Positions 43,314 through 52,146 of a stretch of 64,000 bases of DNA are shown in pieces. Numbering within the stretch: the stretch's first letter is position 1; every line of letters begins with the position of its first letter. Under the pieces are notes generated by a model. The model ran no database searches and was not told the origin of the DNA. It saw only the letters and a program-made list of their open reading frames with translations. The position numbers were made by a program, and so were the translations under genes. Source of the stretch: Pandoraea anhela (lineage in GTDB: Bacteria > Pseudomonadota > Gammaproteobacteria > Burkholderiales > Burkholderiaceae); the NCBI RefSeq assembly GCF_902459655.1, contig NZ_CABPSB010000014.1, positions 1-64,000 on the forward strand, read 5' to 3'.

Positions 43314-43401
43314 GCGGCGACTGAGTGACGATTGAGCGTCGATTGCGCGGCGGCTGAGCGCACGCCTGCACGGCTGACGTCACACGGCTGACGTTATCGC
43401 G

Positions 43402-43444
43402 AAAAAAAGCCCGTCGACGCCTTGGGGCGTCCGACGGGTTTTTT
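43402..43444. terminator. Bidirectional Rho-independent terminator
   Basis: An A7 run, a long GC stem (CCCGTCG-ACGCC against GGCGT-CCGACGGG around TTGG) and a T6 run make a classical terminator in both directions. It lies between the convergent RpiR and amino-acid permease genes and can end both transcripts. Confidence 0.93.
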
Positions 43445-43499
43445 GTGATGCCGCGACGGCGGCGAAGCCGTCGCATCGCACCGCCGATGCGGTCCGAAC

Positions 43500-44885
43500 T
43501 CAGGTCATCTCTGCCTTGACCAGCCCGAAATTTGGGCGGCGACGCAGCACGAAATACAGTCCCACGATCATCGCCGCCGTCGCGACCATGAACCAGAACT
43601 GGAAGCGCGAATCCGGGTTAAATGCCTGCGACAGCAGCACGGCCGCCAGCGTGAGGAACGTAATGACGTTGGAGACCGGGTAGAACCATGCCTTGAAGGT
43701 CGATTCCTCGCGTTGCTGCGCCGGCTGACGCGCCATTTTGCGACGCATCACGAAGTGCGCCACGATGATGAAGATCCACACGGTCATGACGAATGCGCCG
43801 CTGCTCTTGGCGAGCATGAGGAACAGATCGCCGCCGCTCACGAAGTGCACCGCCAGAATGCCGAGACAGATGGCGAAGCTGAAGGCGAGCGCATTGATCG
43901 GCACGCCGCGCGCGTTCGTGCGGGCGAACATCGGCGGCGCATAGCCGCGCTGGCTCAGCGAGTACAGCATGCGCGAGTTCGAGAACAGGAACGAGTTCAT
44001 GACCGACATGAACGACACGAACAGCACGGCCTTCATGGCGAGCGCGGCATTCGGGAATCCGGCCATGCTGAACAGCGAGACGTAGGGTGAGGCGAGGTTG
44101 GCCTTGTCCGTCCATGGCAGGCAAAGAATGATGATCGACACCGAGCCGATGTAAAACACCAGCACCCGGAAGATCACGCTGCGAATCGCGCGCACCACGT
44201 TCTTGCGGGGATTCTCCGACTCTCCTGCCGCGACTGCGGCAATTTCACTTCCGCCCAGCGAGAAGATCACCACCATGATGCCCGCGACCACCGGCGAGAT
44301 CCCGTTGGGCATGAAGCCGCCGTTGCCCGTAAGATTGACGAATCCCGGCGCGGGGATCTTCGCTTGCAAGCCGAGCAGGATCGACAATCCGAACAGCATG
44401 AAAATCACGATGGTCGCGACCTTGGCGAACGACAGCCAGTACTCCGCTTCACCGAACGAGCGCACCGAATAGGCGTTGCTCACGATCAGTGTCATCAGCA
44501 TGATGACCGCGCCCCCCCAGATCGGCAGCCACGGCAAAAACTCATTGAGAATCGCGCCGAGCAGAATCGCCTCGATGGTGATCGTCATGAGCGACTTGAA
44601 CCAATACAGCCAGCCGACGGCGAAGCCGGCCCACTCGCCGAGATAGGTGCTGGCGTAGGTGGAGAACGAGCCGGCGTCCGGGTTGCGCGACGCCATCTCG
44701 CCGAGCATGAACATCACGAACGTGACGATCAGTCCGCCGACGAGGTAGGAGAGGATGGCGGCCGGGCCGGCGGTGGCGATGATGGCGCCCGAGCCGACGA
44801 AAAGGCCGGCGCCGATGACGCCACCAAGGGCAATCATGGTGATGTGTCGCTGTTTGAGGCTTTGGCTCAGCGAGTTTTGCTGCAT
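43500..44885 (-). CDS. Amino-acid permease (APC family, GabP-like)
   Basis: The 461-residue protein has twelve predicted membrane segments and the APC signatures IALGGVIGAGLFVGSGAII and GEMASRNPDAGSFSTYAST, both near the start, and FSLGGSEIAAVAAGESENP in the middle. It is close to the GabP/AnsP/CycA branch that imports GABA and neutral amino acids with protons. ATG at 44885 has AGGGAA upstream. The aminotransferase gene upstream on the same strand suggests the substrate is an omega-amino acid such as GABA, beta-alanine or a related amine. Confidence 0.9.
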   Translation of the reverse strand: MQQNSLSQSLKQRHITMIALGGVIGAGLFVGSGAIIATAGPAAILSYLVGGLIVTFVMFMLGEMASRNPDAGSFSTYASTYLGEWAGFAVGWLYWFKSLMTITIEAILLGAILNEFLPWLPIWGGAVIMLMTLIVSNAYSVRSFGEAEYWLSFAKVATIVIFMLFGLSILLGLQAKIPAPGFVNLTGNGGFMPNGISPVVAGIMVVIFSLGGSEIAAVAAGESENPRKNVVRAIRSVIFRVLVFYIGSVSIIILCLPWTDKANLASPYVSLFSMAGFPNAALAMKAVLFVSFMSVMNSFLFSNSRMLYSLSQRGYAPPMFARTNARGVPINALAFSFAICLGILAVHFVSGGDLFLMLAKSSGAFVMTVWIFIIVAHFVMRRKMARQPAQQREESTFKAWFYPVSNVITFLTLAAVLLSQAFNPDSRFQFWFMVATAAMIVGLYFVLRRRPNFGLVKAEMT

Positions 44886-45067
44886 GCTCGGATTCCCTGT
44901 TGTGTAAGGTGTGTGGGACGACGTTGGTGCGACGGCGGGACTGCGCGGCGCGCACGGTGCAACGTCAGGACGCTGCACCGCTGGCGAGGCGCCGGTGTCT
45001 CTGCCGGTGCCTCACGTCGCGCGGGGAGAGGGCGATACGGACGAATCTCGGTGGATGGCGGCGGCGA

Positions 45068-46423
45068 TCAGCGCAGGGCGAGGGCGACCGCTGCCTGAAT
45101 GGCGTCGTCGAGCCGGTCGACCACGTCGTCGATTTCGGCTTCGCTGATGATGAACGGCGGTGCGAGCATGATGTGATCGCCGTATTTGCCGTCGATGGTG
45201 CCCATCGCCGGATAGCAGGCGAGACCGCGCGCCATCGCTTCGCGTTTCACGGCGGCGTGTACGGCGAAGCGCGGATCGAACGGATCTTTCGTGGCGCGCT
45301 CGGCGACCAGCTCGATGCCGACGAACAGGCCCCGGCCTCGCACGTCCCCGACGTACGGCGTCCGGGCGAAGCGTTCGTTGAGTTGCTGCATGAGGTATTG
45401 CCCGCGATCGCGCACCTGCGCGAGCAGACCGTCGCGCTCGATGACCTGCTGCACGGCGAGGGCGGCCGCGCAGGCGGTCGGGTGAGCGAGGTAGGTGTGG
45501 CCGTGATGGAAGAAGCCGCTGCCGGCGCTCATCGCGTCGACGATGCGCTGGTTCGCCAGCACCGCGCCGATGGGCTGGTACCCGCCGCCCAGCCCCTTGG
45601 CGATGGTTTGGATATCCGGTGCTACGCCTTCCTGTTCCCAGGCGTGCAGGGTGCCGCTGCGGCCCATGCCGCACATCACTTCGTCGAGGATCAGGAGAAT
45701 GCCGTAGCGGTCGCAGACCTCGCGCACGGCCTTGAAGTAACCGGCAACCGGGGTGATGACGCCGGCCGTCGCGCCGCCGATCGTCTCCGCCACGAAGGCG
45801 ATGATCGAATCTGCGCCGTGTTCGAGAATCGTCGCTTCGAGTTCTTCGGCCAGACGTCGACCGTATGCCGCTTCGCTCTCTTGCTCGCGTTGGTCGCGAT
45901 AGGCGTAGCAGGGCGAGACGTGCGTGACGTCGATCAGCAACGGCTCGAACTGTTCGCGTCGCCAGCGGTTGCCACCGATGGCCAGCGCGCCGAGCGTGTT
46001 GCCGTGATAGCTCTGTCGGCGTGCGATGAAGCGACGCCGCTGCGGCTGACCGATCTCGACGAAATACTGACGCGCCATCTTGAGCGCGGCTTCAATCGCC
46101 TCGGAACCGCCGCTCACGTAATACACGTGGCTCAGACCCGAATCGGCGGGCGTGTGGCGAATCAGGTGCTCGGCAAGCGCTTCCGCGACCTCCGAACTGA
46201 AGAACCCCGTGTGGGCGTAGGCCAGCTTGTCGATCTGCGCGTGCATGGCGGCGATCACGTCGGGATGGCCGTGACCGAGGCATGACACGGCGGCCCCGCC
46301 GGAGGCATCGATGTACTCGCGACCTTGTGCGTCCCTGAGATAAACGCCCCGACCGCCCACGGCAACGGGCGGCGAATGACGAAGGTGACGATGGAAAACG
46401 CGGCTCGAAGTGGCTTGACTCAT
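45068..46423 (-). CDS. Class III PLP-dependent aminotransferase
   Basis: The 451-residue enzyme belongs to class III (omega) aminotransferases. Motifs are the GHGHPDVIAAMH substrate region, YYVSGGSEAIEAALKMARQY, the PLP Asp in LILDEVMCGMGRSG and the PLP lysine in QTIAKGLGGGYQPIG. Family members transfer amino groups from GABA, beta-alanine, diamines or adenosylmethionine. ATG at 46423 (MSQATSS) is used; a TTG at 46453 is possible. The permease gene follows after 182 bp on the same strand, so the two probably form an uptake-and-transamination unit. The gap has an imperfect hairpin at 44986-45013. Confidence 0.9.
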   Translation of the reverse strand: MSQATSSRVFHRHLRHSPPVAVGGRGVYLRDAQGREYIDASGGAAVSCLGHGHPDVIAAMHAQIDKLAYAHTGFFSSEVAEALAEHLIRHTPADSGLSHVYYVSGGSEAIEAALKMARQYFVEIGQPQRRRFIARRQSYHGNTLGALAIGGNRWRREQFEPLLIDVTHVSPCYAYRDQREQESEAAYGRRLAEELEATILEHGADSIIAFVAETIGGATAGVITPVAGYFKAVREVCDRYGILLILDEVMCGMGRSGTLHAWEQEGVAPDIQTIAKGLGGGYQPIGAVLANQRIVDAMSAGSGFFHHGHTYLAHPTACAAALAVQQVIERDGLLAQVRDRGQYLMQQLNERFARTPYVGDVRGRGLFVGIELVAERATKDPFDPRFAVHAAVKREAMARGLACYPAMGTIDGKYGDHIMLAPPFIISEAEIDDVVDRLDDAIQAAVALALR

Positions 46424-46581
46424 GAGGAACGGGGGGCGATGTACGACATGCAAAATAGAACAAATGATTAATTTTTATAAGCGTATAGCACACTTGTTTG
46501 TTTTTTGATGCGTGGAAACCCTGAGGGCGTGGACGCTCCGTTTCATCGGGCAAAGGCCCGGGGTGGTCGACGACAAATAAG

Positions 46582-46606
46582 AAAAAACCCGCCGAAGCGG
46601 GTTTTT
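46582..46606 (-). terminator. Rho-independent terminator of the LysE-type gene
   Basis: AACCCGC-CGAA-GCGGGTT with flanking A and T runs forms a standard terminator about 28 bp past the stop of the minus-strand LysE-type gene. The flanking runs on both sides allow it to work in either direction. The 46424-46633 spacer otherwise holds the AT-rich promoter region of the aminotransferase gene. Confidence 0.9.
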
Positions 46607-46633
46607 AGGAGGGGGAGACGGGGGGCGCGACGT

Positions 46634-47275
46634 CTATTTCGAGTTGCCGTTCGACGCCGCCAGCGCCGCGATGCCGAGGCCCATGTAGAGCAGCCCCGCG
46701 ATGTATTTGCCGATGCCCGGTTGGTTGCTGCGCCGGGCGAGCGCGCGGCCGAGCGTGCGGGCGAGCGCCGCGTAGGTGGTATCGCTTACGCCGCCCACGA
46801 GTGCGAGCAGCAGCCCGAGCGTGACGATCTGAAGCGGAACATGGCCGAGCGACGGCGTGACGAATTGCGGGAGAAACGCCGCGACGAAGAGCCCGGTTTT
46901 CGGGTTGAGCAAGTTGACGAGAAACCCTTTCTTGATCGTCGCGCTCAACGCGCGGGCGGGCAACTGCGGCGCGGCTTCCGAGGCCGAAGGCCGGCTGCGA
47001 ATCGCCTTGATGCCCAGATAGATCAGATAGCCCGCGCCGAGACACTTGATGACGTTGAACATGAGCGGGGATGCGAGCAGCAGGGCCGTGAGGCCGACGG
47101 CGGCGAAGCTCACGTGCACGAGCGTGGCGAGCATCACACCGAAGCACGACGCGAGGCCGAAGCGAAAGCCCTGACTCGCGCTGGTCGTCGAGATATAGAT
47201 CGTGGTCGGGCCGGGAATCGCCACGAGGATTGCGACGGTGGCGAGAAAAAACGGAAGTACGTGAAGGTCGATCAT
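46634..47275 (-). CDS. LysE/RhtB-family amino-acid exporter
   Basis: The 213-residue protein is a second LysE-family exporter with six hydrophobic segments and the signatures VAIPGPTTIYISTTSASQG, CFGVMLATLVHVSFAAVGL and FLVNLLNPKTGLFVAAFLPQF. ATG at 47275 (MIDLHVLPF) is used. No regulator is adjacent; its upstream neighbour is a divergent alpha/beta hydrolase gene across a 406-bp spacer that holds a G10 tract. A classical terminator follows its stop. Confidence 0.9.
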   Translation of the reverse strand: MIDLHVLPFFLATVAILVAIPGPTTIYISTTSASQGFRFGLASCFGVMLATLVHVSFAAVGLTALLLASPLMFNVIKCLGAGYLIYLGIKAIRSRPSASEAAPQLPARALSATIKKGFLVNLLNPKTGLFVAAFLPQFVTPSLGHVPLQIVTLGLLLALVGGVSDTTYAALARTLGRALARRSNQPGIGKYIAGLLYMGLGIAALAASNGNSK

Positions 47276-47681
47276 TCTGGCGGTTTCCTGCGCGGGTTCT
47301 GCAATGCGCCGCGGCATGCCGGCGGGCGTCGCGGTCGGACTCGACGCATGCGGTGGCGTCGTGCGCATCGTAACACCGGTTGTCGGGTCTGCTGTGCGGT
47401 CGCGCACGTGCTCCGTTGCATGGACATGCCGCGACACGGCGGGGGGGGGGCAGGGGAGCACAGAGGAGCGCGGGGGAGCGCACGGCGTGCTTTCCGGTGA
47501 ATCCTCAACTCTCAAGTGATATCGCAACGCGGCGTTGAATGTCAGGCGCCCGTGGATCGCGTCTCAGCCACCGAAATCAGCGATACAGTGGCCGGGCGGC
47601 GAGCGTCGTTGCGACGCCCACGCGTGCATCCCGGCGCGTCGAGACGGCTGGCCGCCAACATCTCACACCCAAGTCCGAACT
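47276..47681. other. Intergenic region with a G10 homopolymer
   Basis: The 406-bp spacer between divergent exporter and hydrolase genes contains ten consecutive G at 47441-47450, followed by a purine-rich stretch of GGGGAGC-like units to about 47485. No gene is supported. Both promoters must lie in this spacer. Confidence 0.6.
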
Positions 47682-48554
47682 ATGACAATTTTCAAATTCT
47701 CGTTGAAGCCCTTGCGGGCCATGGTGGGCGCCGTGGGCATTGCCGCCGCCCTGCATGCCGCAACGTCGAGCGCCGCCGAACTGTGGCAGACGCTGCCGCC
47801 GACGCCCGCCCCGGCCAAGTTCGATCGCGCCGGCTTCGCGAACGTGAACGGCATTCGTCTGTACAACGCCGAGGTCGGCAAGGGCAGCCCGGTACTGGTG
47901 CTGCACGGCGGTCTGGCCAACTCCGACTACCTTGCCAGGCAAGTCGACGCGCTCAAGGCGCACCATCGGGTGATCGCCGTCGATACGCGCGGTCACGGCC
48001 GCAGCACACGCGACGACCGTCCGTACGGCTACGACCTGATGGCCGACGACGTGGTCGCGCTGCTCGATCAGTTGCACATCAAGAAGGCCGACGTCGTGGG
48101 CTGGAGCGATGGCGCGATTCAGGGCATCGACCTCGCCATGCGCTATCCGGACCGTGTGGGCAAGATCGTGGCGTTCGGCGTGAACACCAATACGGAAGGT
48201 CTGAAGCCCGACTTCGACAAGAATCCGGTGTTCGCCGCCTATATCAAACGCGCCGCCACCGAATACACCAAGCTGTCGTCGACGCCCAAGGAGTACGACG
48301 CGTTTCTGGCGCAGATCGGCAAGATGTGGGACAGCCAGCCGAACTGGACCGACGAGCAGTTGAAGACCATCAAGTCGAAGGTGCTGATTCTGGACGGCGA
48401 GCATGACGAAGGCATCAAGCTCGAACACAACATCTACATGGCGCATACCATCCCGGGCGCGCAGCTGATGATCCTGCCGGGCGTGAGCCACTTCGCGTTC
48501 ATTCAGGATCCGAAGATGTTCAACTACGCGATCACGCATTTCCTCGATAACTGA
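47682..48554 (+). CDS. Secreted alpha/beta-fold hydrolase
   Basis: The 290-residue protein has an N-terminal hydrophobic signal (about residues 10-32, ending in SSA) and an alpha/beta hydrolase fold. The oxyanion-hole HGG is at residues 75-77, the nucleophile is S142 in GWSDGA, the acid is the Asp of LDGEHD and the His is in GVSHFAF. Family members cleave esters, lactones or epoxides. ATG at 47682 is preferred to longer in-frame starts because it gives the signal peptide. Substrate is unknown. Confidence 0.88.
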   Translation: MTIFKFSLKPLRAMVGAVGIAAALHAATSSAAELWQTLPPTPAPAKFDRAGFANVNGIRLYNAEVGKGSPVLVLHGGLANSDYLARQVDALKAHHRVIAVDTRGHGRSTRDDRPYGYDLMADDVVALLDQLHIKKADVVGWSDGAIQGIDLAMRYPDRVGKIVAFGVNTNTEGLKPDFDKNPVFAAYIKRAATEYTKLSSTPKEYDAFLAQIGKMWDSQPNWTDEQLKTIKSKVLILDGEHDEGIKLEHNIYMAHTIPGAQLMILPGVSHFAFIQDPKMFNYAITHFLDN

Positions 48555-48859
48555 TTCGCGCAGCAAGCCGTCAATTCCCGCAACGCCCGCGCTCGCCTCC
48601 CGGCCCCACCCGGACCACCTGGTCCATGCGGCCATCCAGCGAGAGCAGGCGTTGCGCCATCCGCCGCATGGGGGCATCGCGACGCGAAGCGCCTCTGTCC
48701 CGACAGCCCGGAATCCCCGTAGCCCGTGCCCTCCTAGCACCGTAGCACCGCGCCCCCGTAGCCTCTGCGAGCGGTCCGTCGACGTCATCGTTTACCCGTA
48801 AAAACGCGCAAAAGCGCCCAACCCACAGCTTTTGCCGTTGACCGTCAAATTGTTTTTTG
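48555..48859. other. Intergenic region before the GntR gene
   Basis: About 305 bp without a supportable gene. It is C-rich, with short CGTAGCACCG repeats near 48735-48760, and becomes AT-rich near 48840, where the GntR promoter probably lies. Confidence 0.35.
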
Positions 48860-48871
48860 CTGGTATACCAG
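48860..48871. promoter_or_regulatory. Perfect palindromic GntR operator next to the start codon
   Basis: CTGGTATACCAG is a perfect 12-base palindrome of the GGTATACC class seen in FadR/VanR-type GntR operators. It ends two bases before the ATG of the GntR gene at 48874, and takes the place of a ribosome-binding site, so strong autorepression is likely. Confidence 0.65.
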
Positions 48872-48873
48872 TT

Positions 48874-49584
48874 ATGAACCAGACCCAACGCACCCCGGCC
48901 CTGAGCGATTCGGCGTACAACGCCATTCGCAACCTGATCGTCTCCGGCGAGATCCGCGCGGGCGAAGCGCTGTCCGAGCGCGCGCTATCGGAGCGCTTCG
49001 GCATCAGCCGTACGCCCGTACGCGAGGCGATTCGCGCACTTGCCAACGACGGCCTGCTGGAGATCGTACCGATGCGCGGCACCTTCGTGCGGCAGTTGTC
49101 GGTGCGGGATCTGAGCGAGATTCACGAGGTGCGTCTGGCCCTCGAAGGTATGGCTGCGTGGCTCGCAGCGCAAAAGGGCGTGACGCCCGCGCTCGACGAA
49201 GTGGCCGCGCGCCTGCGCGCGCTCGATGCGCAGGGCGACGAGGGCATCGAACGCGATGTCGACATCACACAGCGTGTGGGCTGGCAGTTCCATGAGGCGA
49301 TGTTCGCCGCCGCCGACAACGTGCGGCTCACCGAGACCTATCACGCGTTGCGCACCCAGAACGGTCTGGCGCTGCAACGCATTCCGCATTACGACGCCGA
49401 GCGCACCCGCACCGCCGTTCGCGAGCATCTCGCGATCTTCGAGGCGATCGCCGCAGGGCGTCCCGAGGAGGCCCAGCGTCGTGTCTGGGACCACCTCACG
49501 CACGCCATGCAGGCCCGCTTGCAGGCACTTGTTCCACCTGCCGTCCCGCCCGAGGCGAAAGCCACGTCGGGCCGCCCGCGCTGA
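48874..49584 (+). CDS. GntR-family regulator, FadR/FCD subfamily
   Basis: The 236-residue protein has a GntR winged helix (about residues 10-75: AYNAIRNLIVSGEIRAGEAL, ALSERFGISRTPVREAIRAL) and an FCD ligand domain (about 85-215). ATG at 48874 directly follows a palindromic candidate operator. A dicarboxylate/amino-acid symporter gene and a threonine aldolase gene follow on the same strand, so it probably represses a unit for uptake and cleavage of a beta-hydroxy amino acid. Confidence 0.92.
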   Translation: MNQTQRTPALSDSAYNAIRNLIVSGEIRAGEALSERALSERFGISRTPVREAIRALANDGLLEIVPMRGTFVRQLSVRDLSEIHEVRLALEGMAAWLAAQKGVTPALDEVAARLRALDAQGDEGIERDVDITQRVGWQFHEAMFAAADNVRLTETYHALRTQNGLALQRIPHYDAERTRTAVREHLAIFEAIAAGRPEEAQRRVWDHLTHAMQARLQALVPPAVPPEAKATSGRPR

Positions 49585-49643
49585 TCGCCTGCCGGGCACC
49601 GAGCGCGAGCCGTGTCGTCACGCCATTTCCGGAGATAGTCGCC

Positions 49644-50969
49644 ATGTCGTCAAGTTCTGCCAACAAGAAGAAACGCCTCATTCCATTACCGATCCAGATG
49701 CTGATCGGTCTCGCGCTGGGGATCGGGTGCGGCATGCTCGCGCCCGCGCTCGCCACGACGCTCATGCCGGTCGGCACCGCGTTCGTGCAGGCCGTGAAGA
49801 TGATCGTCGTGCCGCTCGTTTTCACGGCGATCACGCTGGGGATCTACCAGATGGGACACAACGCCCGGGCGCTCGGACGCGTCTCGGCGATCAGCCTCGT
49901 CTATTTCTTCATCGCGACCCTGGTGTCCATCGTGATCGGTCTCGGCCTGAATGCGATCTTCCACCCGGGGCTCGGGGCGAATCTGGCGGCGGCGCATGCG
50001 TCGGCCAAGCCGATCGCGGCGTCCGTTGACTGGACGAAGTTCTTCCTCGAGATGATTCCGTCGAACATCGTGGCGGCCATGGCCGGCAGCAACCTGCTGC
50101 CGGTGCTGGTCTTCGCGCTGCTGCTCGGGCTGGCGCTCTCATCCATCGGTGAGCGTGCGAAGCCGCTCGTCGGCGTGCTCGACGCCCTCATGGGCGCCGT
50201 GTTCAAGCTGACCGACTGGATTATTTCGCTCTCGCCGCTGGCCATCTTCGCGATCATCTCCTGGCTGTTCGCCACGCAGGGCATCGGCACGATCCTCGCG
50301 CTCGTGAAGCTCGTCGGCACGATGTATCTCGGCCTCGGCGTGCTGCTCGTGCTGTTCTGGATTCTGCTCAAAGCGATCGGCGAGAAACCGCTTGCGACGA
50401 CGCGCGCCATCGGCGAGCCGGTGATTCTCGCGTTCGCCACGCGCTCGTCGGAAGCCACGCTGCCGCTGCACATGGAGAAGCTCATCGCCATGGGCGTTCC
50501 CAAGGCCATCGCGTCGGTCGTGCTGCCGCTCGGCTACGCGTTCAACCGCGACGGCTCGATCATGTACTTCGCGCTCGCCGTCGGTTTTCTGGCAGACGCC
50601 TATCACGTGCCGCTCGACATGCCCACGCTGCTGTCCATCGTGCTCGTCACGACGCTCGCCAGCAAGGGCAGCGCGAACGTGCCGTCGGGCGGGCTCGTGG
50701 CAATTGCAATGGTGCTCACGACCATCGGCGTGCCGATCGAAGCCCTGGCCATCATCGCCGGTGTCGACGCCTTCCTCGACATGGGCCGTACCGCCATCAA
50801 CGTTTTCAGCAATACCGTGGCCATCAAGCTCGTCATGAAGCTCGCCGGCATTCCGTACGAGTCGCCCGAGGCCGTGCAAGCGACCCTTGCGGCCGAGTCG
50901 ACGGATGCGTCGGCAGCTTCGGCAGTCTCAGGCGCGAGCCGCGATGCCCACGGTCGGGAGTTTGCATGA
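49644..50969 (+). CDS. Dicarboxylate/amino acid:cation symporter (DAACS family)
   Basis: The 441-residue protein is a GltP/DctA/SstT-type symporter. It has eight membrane segments plus two hairpin loops, with FATRSSEATLPLHMEKL (HP1 region, serine-rich), NRDGSIMYFALAVGFLADAY (TM7 NMDG-like, here NRDG) and SKGSANVPSGGLVAIAMVL (HP2). The canonical NMDGT sodium motif reads NRDGS, as in several uncharacterised members. It is 59 bp downstream of the GntR gene and overlaps the threonine aldolase gene by four bases (ATGA), which ties the substrate to a hydroxy amino acid or its relative. Confidence 0.92.
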   Translation: MSSSSANKKKRLIPLPIQMLIGLALGIGCGMLAPALATTLMPVGTAFVQAVKMIVVPLVFTAITLGIYQMGHNARALGRVSAISLVYFFIATLVSIVIGLGLNAIFHPGLGANLAAAHASAKPIAASVDWTKFFLEMIPSNIVAAMAGSNLLPVLVFALLLGLALSSIGERAKPLVGVLDALMGAVFKLTDWIISLSPLAIFAIISWLFATQGIGTILALVKLVGTMYLGLGVLLVLFWILLKAIGEKPLATTRAIGEPVILAFATRSSEATLPLHMEKLIAMGVPKAIASVVLPLGYAFNRDGSIMYFALAVGFLADAYHVPLDMPTLLSIVLVTTLASKGSANVPSGGLVAIAMVLTTIGVPIEALAIIAGVDAFLDMGRTAINVFSNTVAIKLVMKLAGIPYESPEAVQATLAAESTDASAASAVSGASRDAHGREFA

Positions 50970-52057
50970 CCTCAGGCTACACCGAACGCTTCGTCGATCT
51001 GCGAAGCGACACCGTCACCCGTCCTACCGCGTTGATGTGGGAGGCGATGCAAACCGCATCGCTGGGTGACGACACCCTCGAAGGCGATCCGACCGTACGC
51101 GCCCTGGAGCATCTCGCGGCGGTCATGACCGGCAAAGAGGAGGCGATGTACGTCGTCTCCGGCACGATGGGCAACCTGATTGCATCGCTTTGCCACGCCA
51201 CGCGCGGCGGCGAAGCGGTGTTGGACACGCAGGCCCACATGGCGAAGTCGGAGGCGGGCGGGCTCTCGCGGCTCGCACATCTGTACCCGGTGTTGATCCC
51301 GTCGGTGCGTGGCGAGATGGCCCTGGATCAGTTGGCCGCGGCGCTGCGCCCCGGCTTTTCGCGTTACGGGCAAGCGACCGCGATGGTCGCCGTCGAGTCG
51401 ACGCACAATCACTCGGGCGGCTATGTGCCGTCGCTGTCGTATCTGGCGGACGTCTATGCGCTCGCGTCGCGTGCGGGCGTGCCCGTGCACATGGACGGCG
51501 CGCGCGTGTTCAACGCGGCGGCGGCGCTCGGGGTGGACGTCGCACAAATTACCGCGCATTGCGACAGTCTGACGTTCTGTCTGTCGAAGGGCCTTTCGGC
51601 GCCGATGGGGGCGATGCTCGTGGGTTCGCACGCCATGATTCAGCAGGCGCGTACGTTCCGTCGCATGACGGGCGGCGGTCTGCGTCAGGCGGGCATCATG
51701 GCGGCGGCGGGGAAGGTGGCGCTCGAGACGATGGTCGCGCGTCTGGCCGACGACAACCAGCGTGCGCAGCGTCTGTGGTCGGGGCTCGCGCAGATCGATC
51801 CGCAACTGGTCGATGCGGTGCCGTCAACGAGCAACATCGTACGTCTGCGTGTGGCCGAACAACGCGAGGCGAATCCGCGTGCGTGGGAGGCGGCGCTGGC
51901 GGAGTACGGGATTCTGGCGCGCTCGAGCGGCTCATCGATGCTGCGGCTCGTCACGCATCGCCACATCGGCGACGACGATATCGACGAAACCATCGCGGCG
52001 ATTGCGTCGATTCGCGACACGTTCGCCGCCAAGGCTGCGCCGCTCGGCGTGTCTTGA
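50966..52057 (+). CDS. ltaE: Low-specificity L-threonine aldolase / beta-eliminating lyase family
   Basis: The 363-residue PLP enzyme matches threonine aldolases (FVDLRSDTVTRPT, GDDTLEGDPTV, EAMYVVSGTMGNLIA). The PLP lysine is K208 in CLSKGLSAPMGA, and D177 in VHMDGARVFN contacts the ring nitrogen. It cleaves L-threonine or L-allo-threonine, or another beta-hydroxy-alpha-amino acid, to glycine and an aldehyde. Its ATG overlaps the stop of the symporter gene, so the two are translationally coupled. A C-terminal helix region is complete. Confidence 0.92.
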   Translation: MTSGYTERFVDLRSDTVTRPTALMWEAMQTASLGDDTLEGDPTVRALEHLAAVMTGKEEAMYVVSGTMGNLIASLCHATRGGEAVLDTQAHMAKSEAGGLSRLAHLYPVLIPSVRGEMALDQLAAALRPGFSRYGQATAMVAVESTHNHSGGYVPSLSYLADVYALASRAGVPVHMDGARVFNAAAALGVDVAQITAHCDSLTFCLSKGLSAPMGAMLVGSHAMIQQARTFRRMTGGGLRQAGIMAAAGKVALETMVARLADDNQRAQRLWSGLAQIDPQLVDAVPSTSNIVRLRVAEQREANPRAWEAALAEYGILARSSGSSMLRLVTHRHIGDDDIDETIAAIASIRDTFAAKAAPLGVS

Positions 52058-52146
52058 TGGCGTGACGCCCCCGCGATGCATGATGCGCCGGCGCGGGTCG
52101 TGGCGCTGGCCTCGGCAGTCGGGAAGCTGCGCGCAGACACGCGAGA

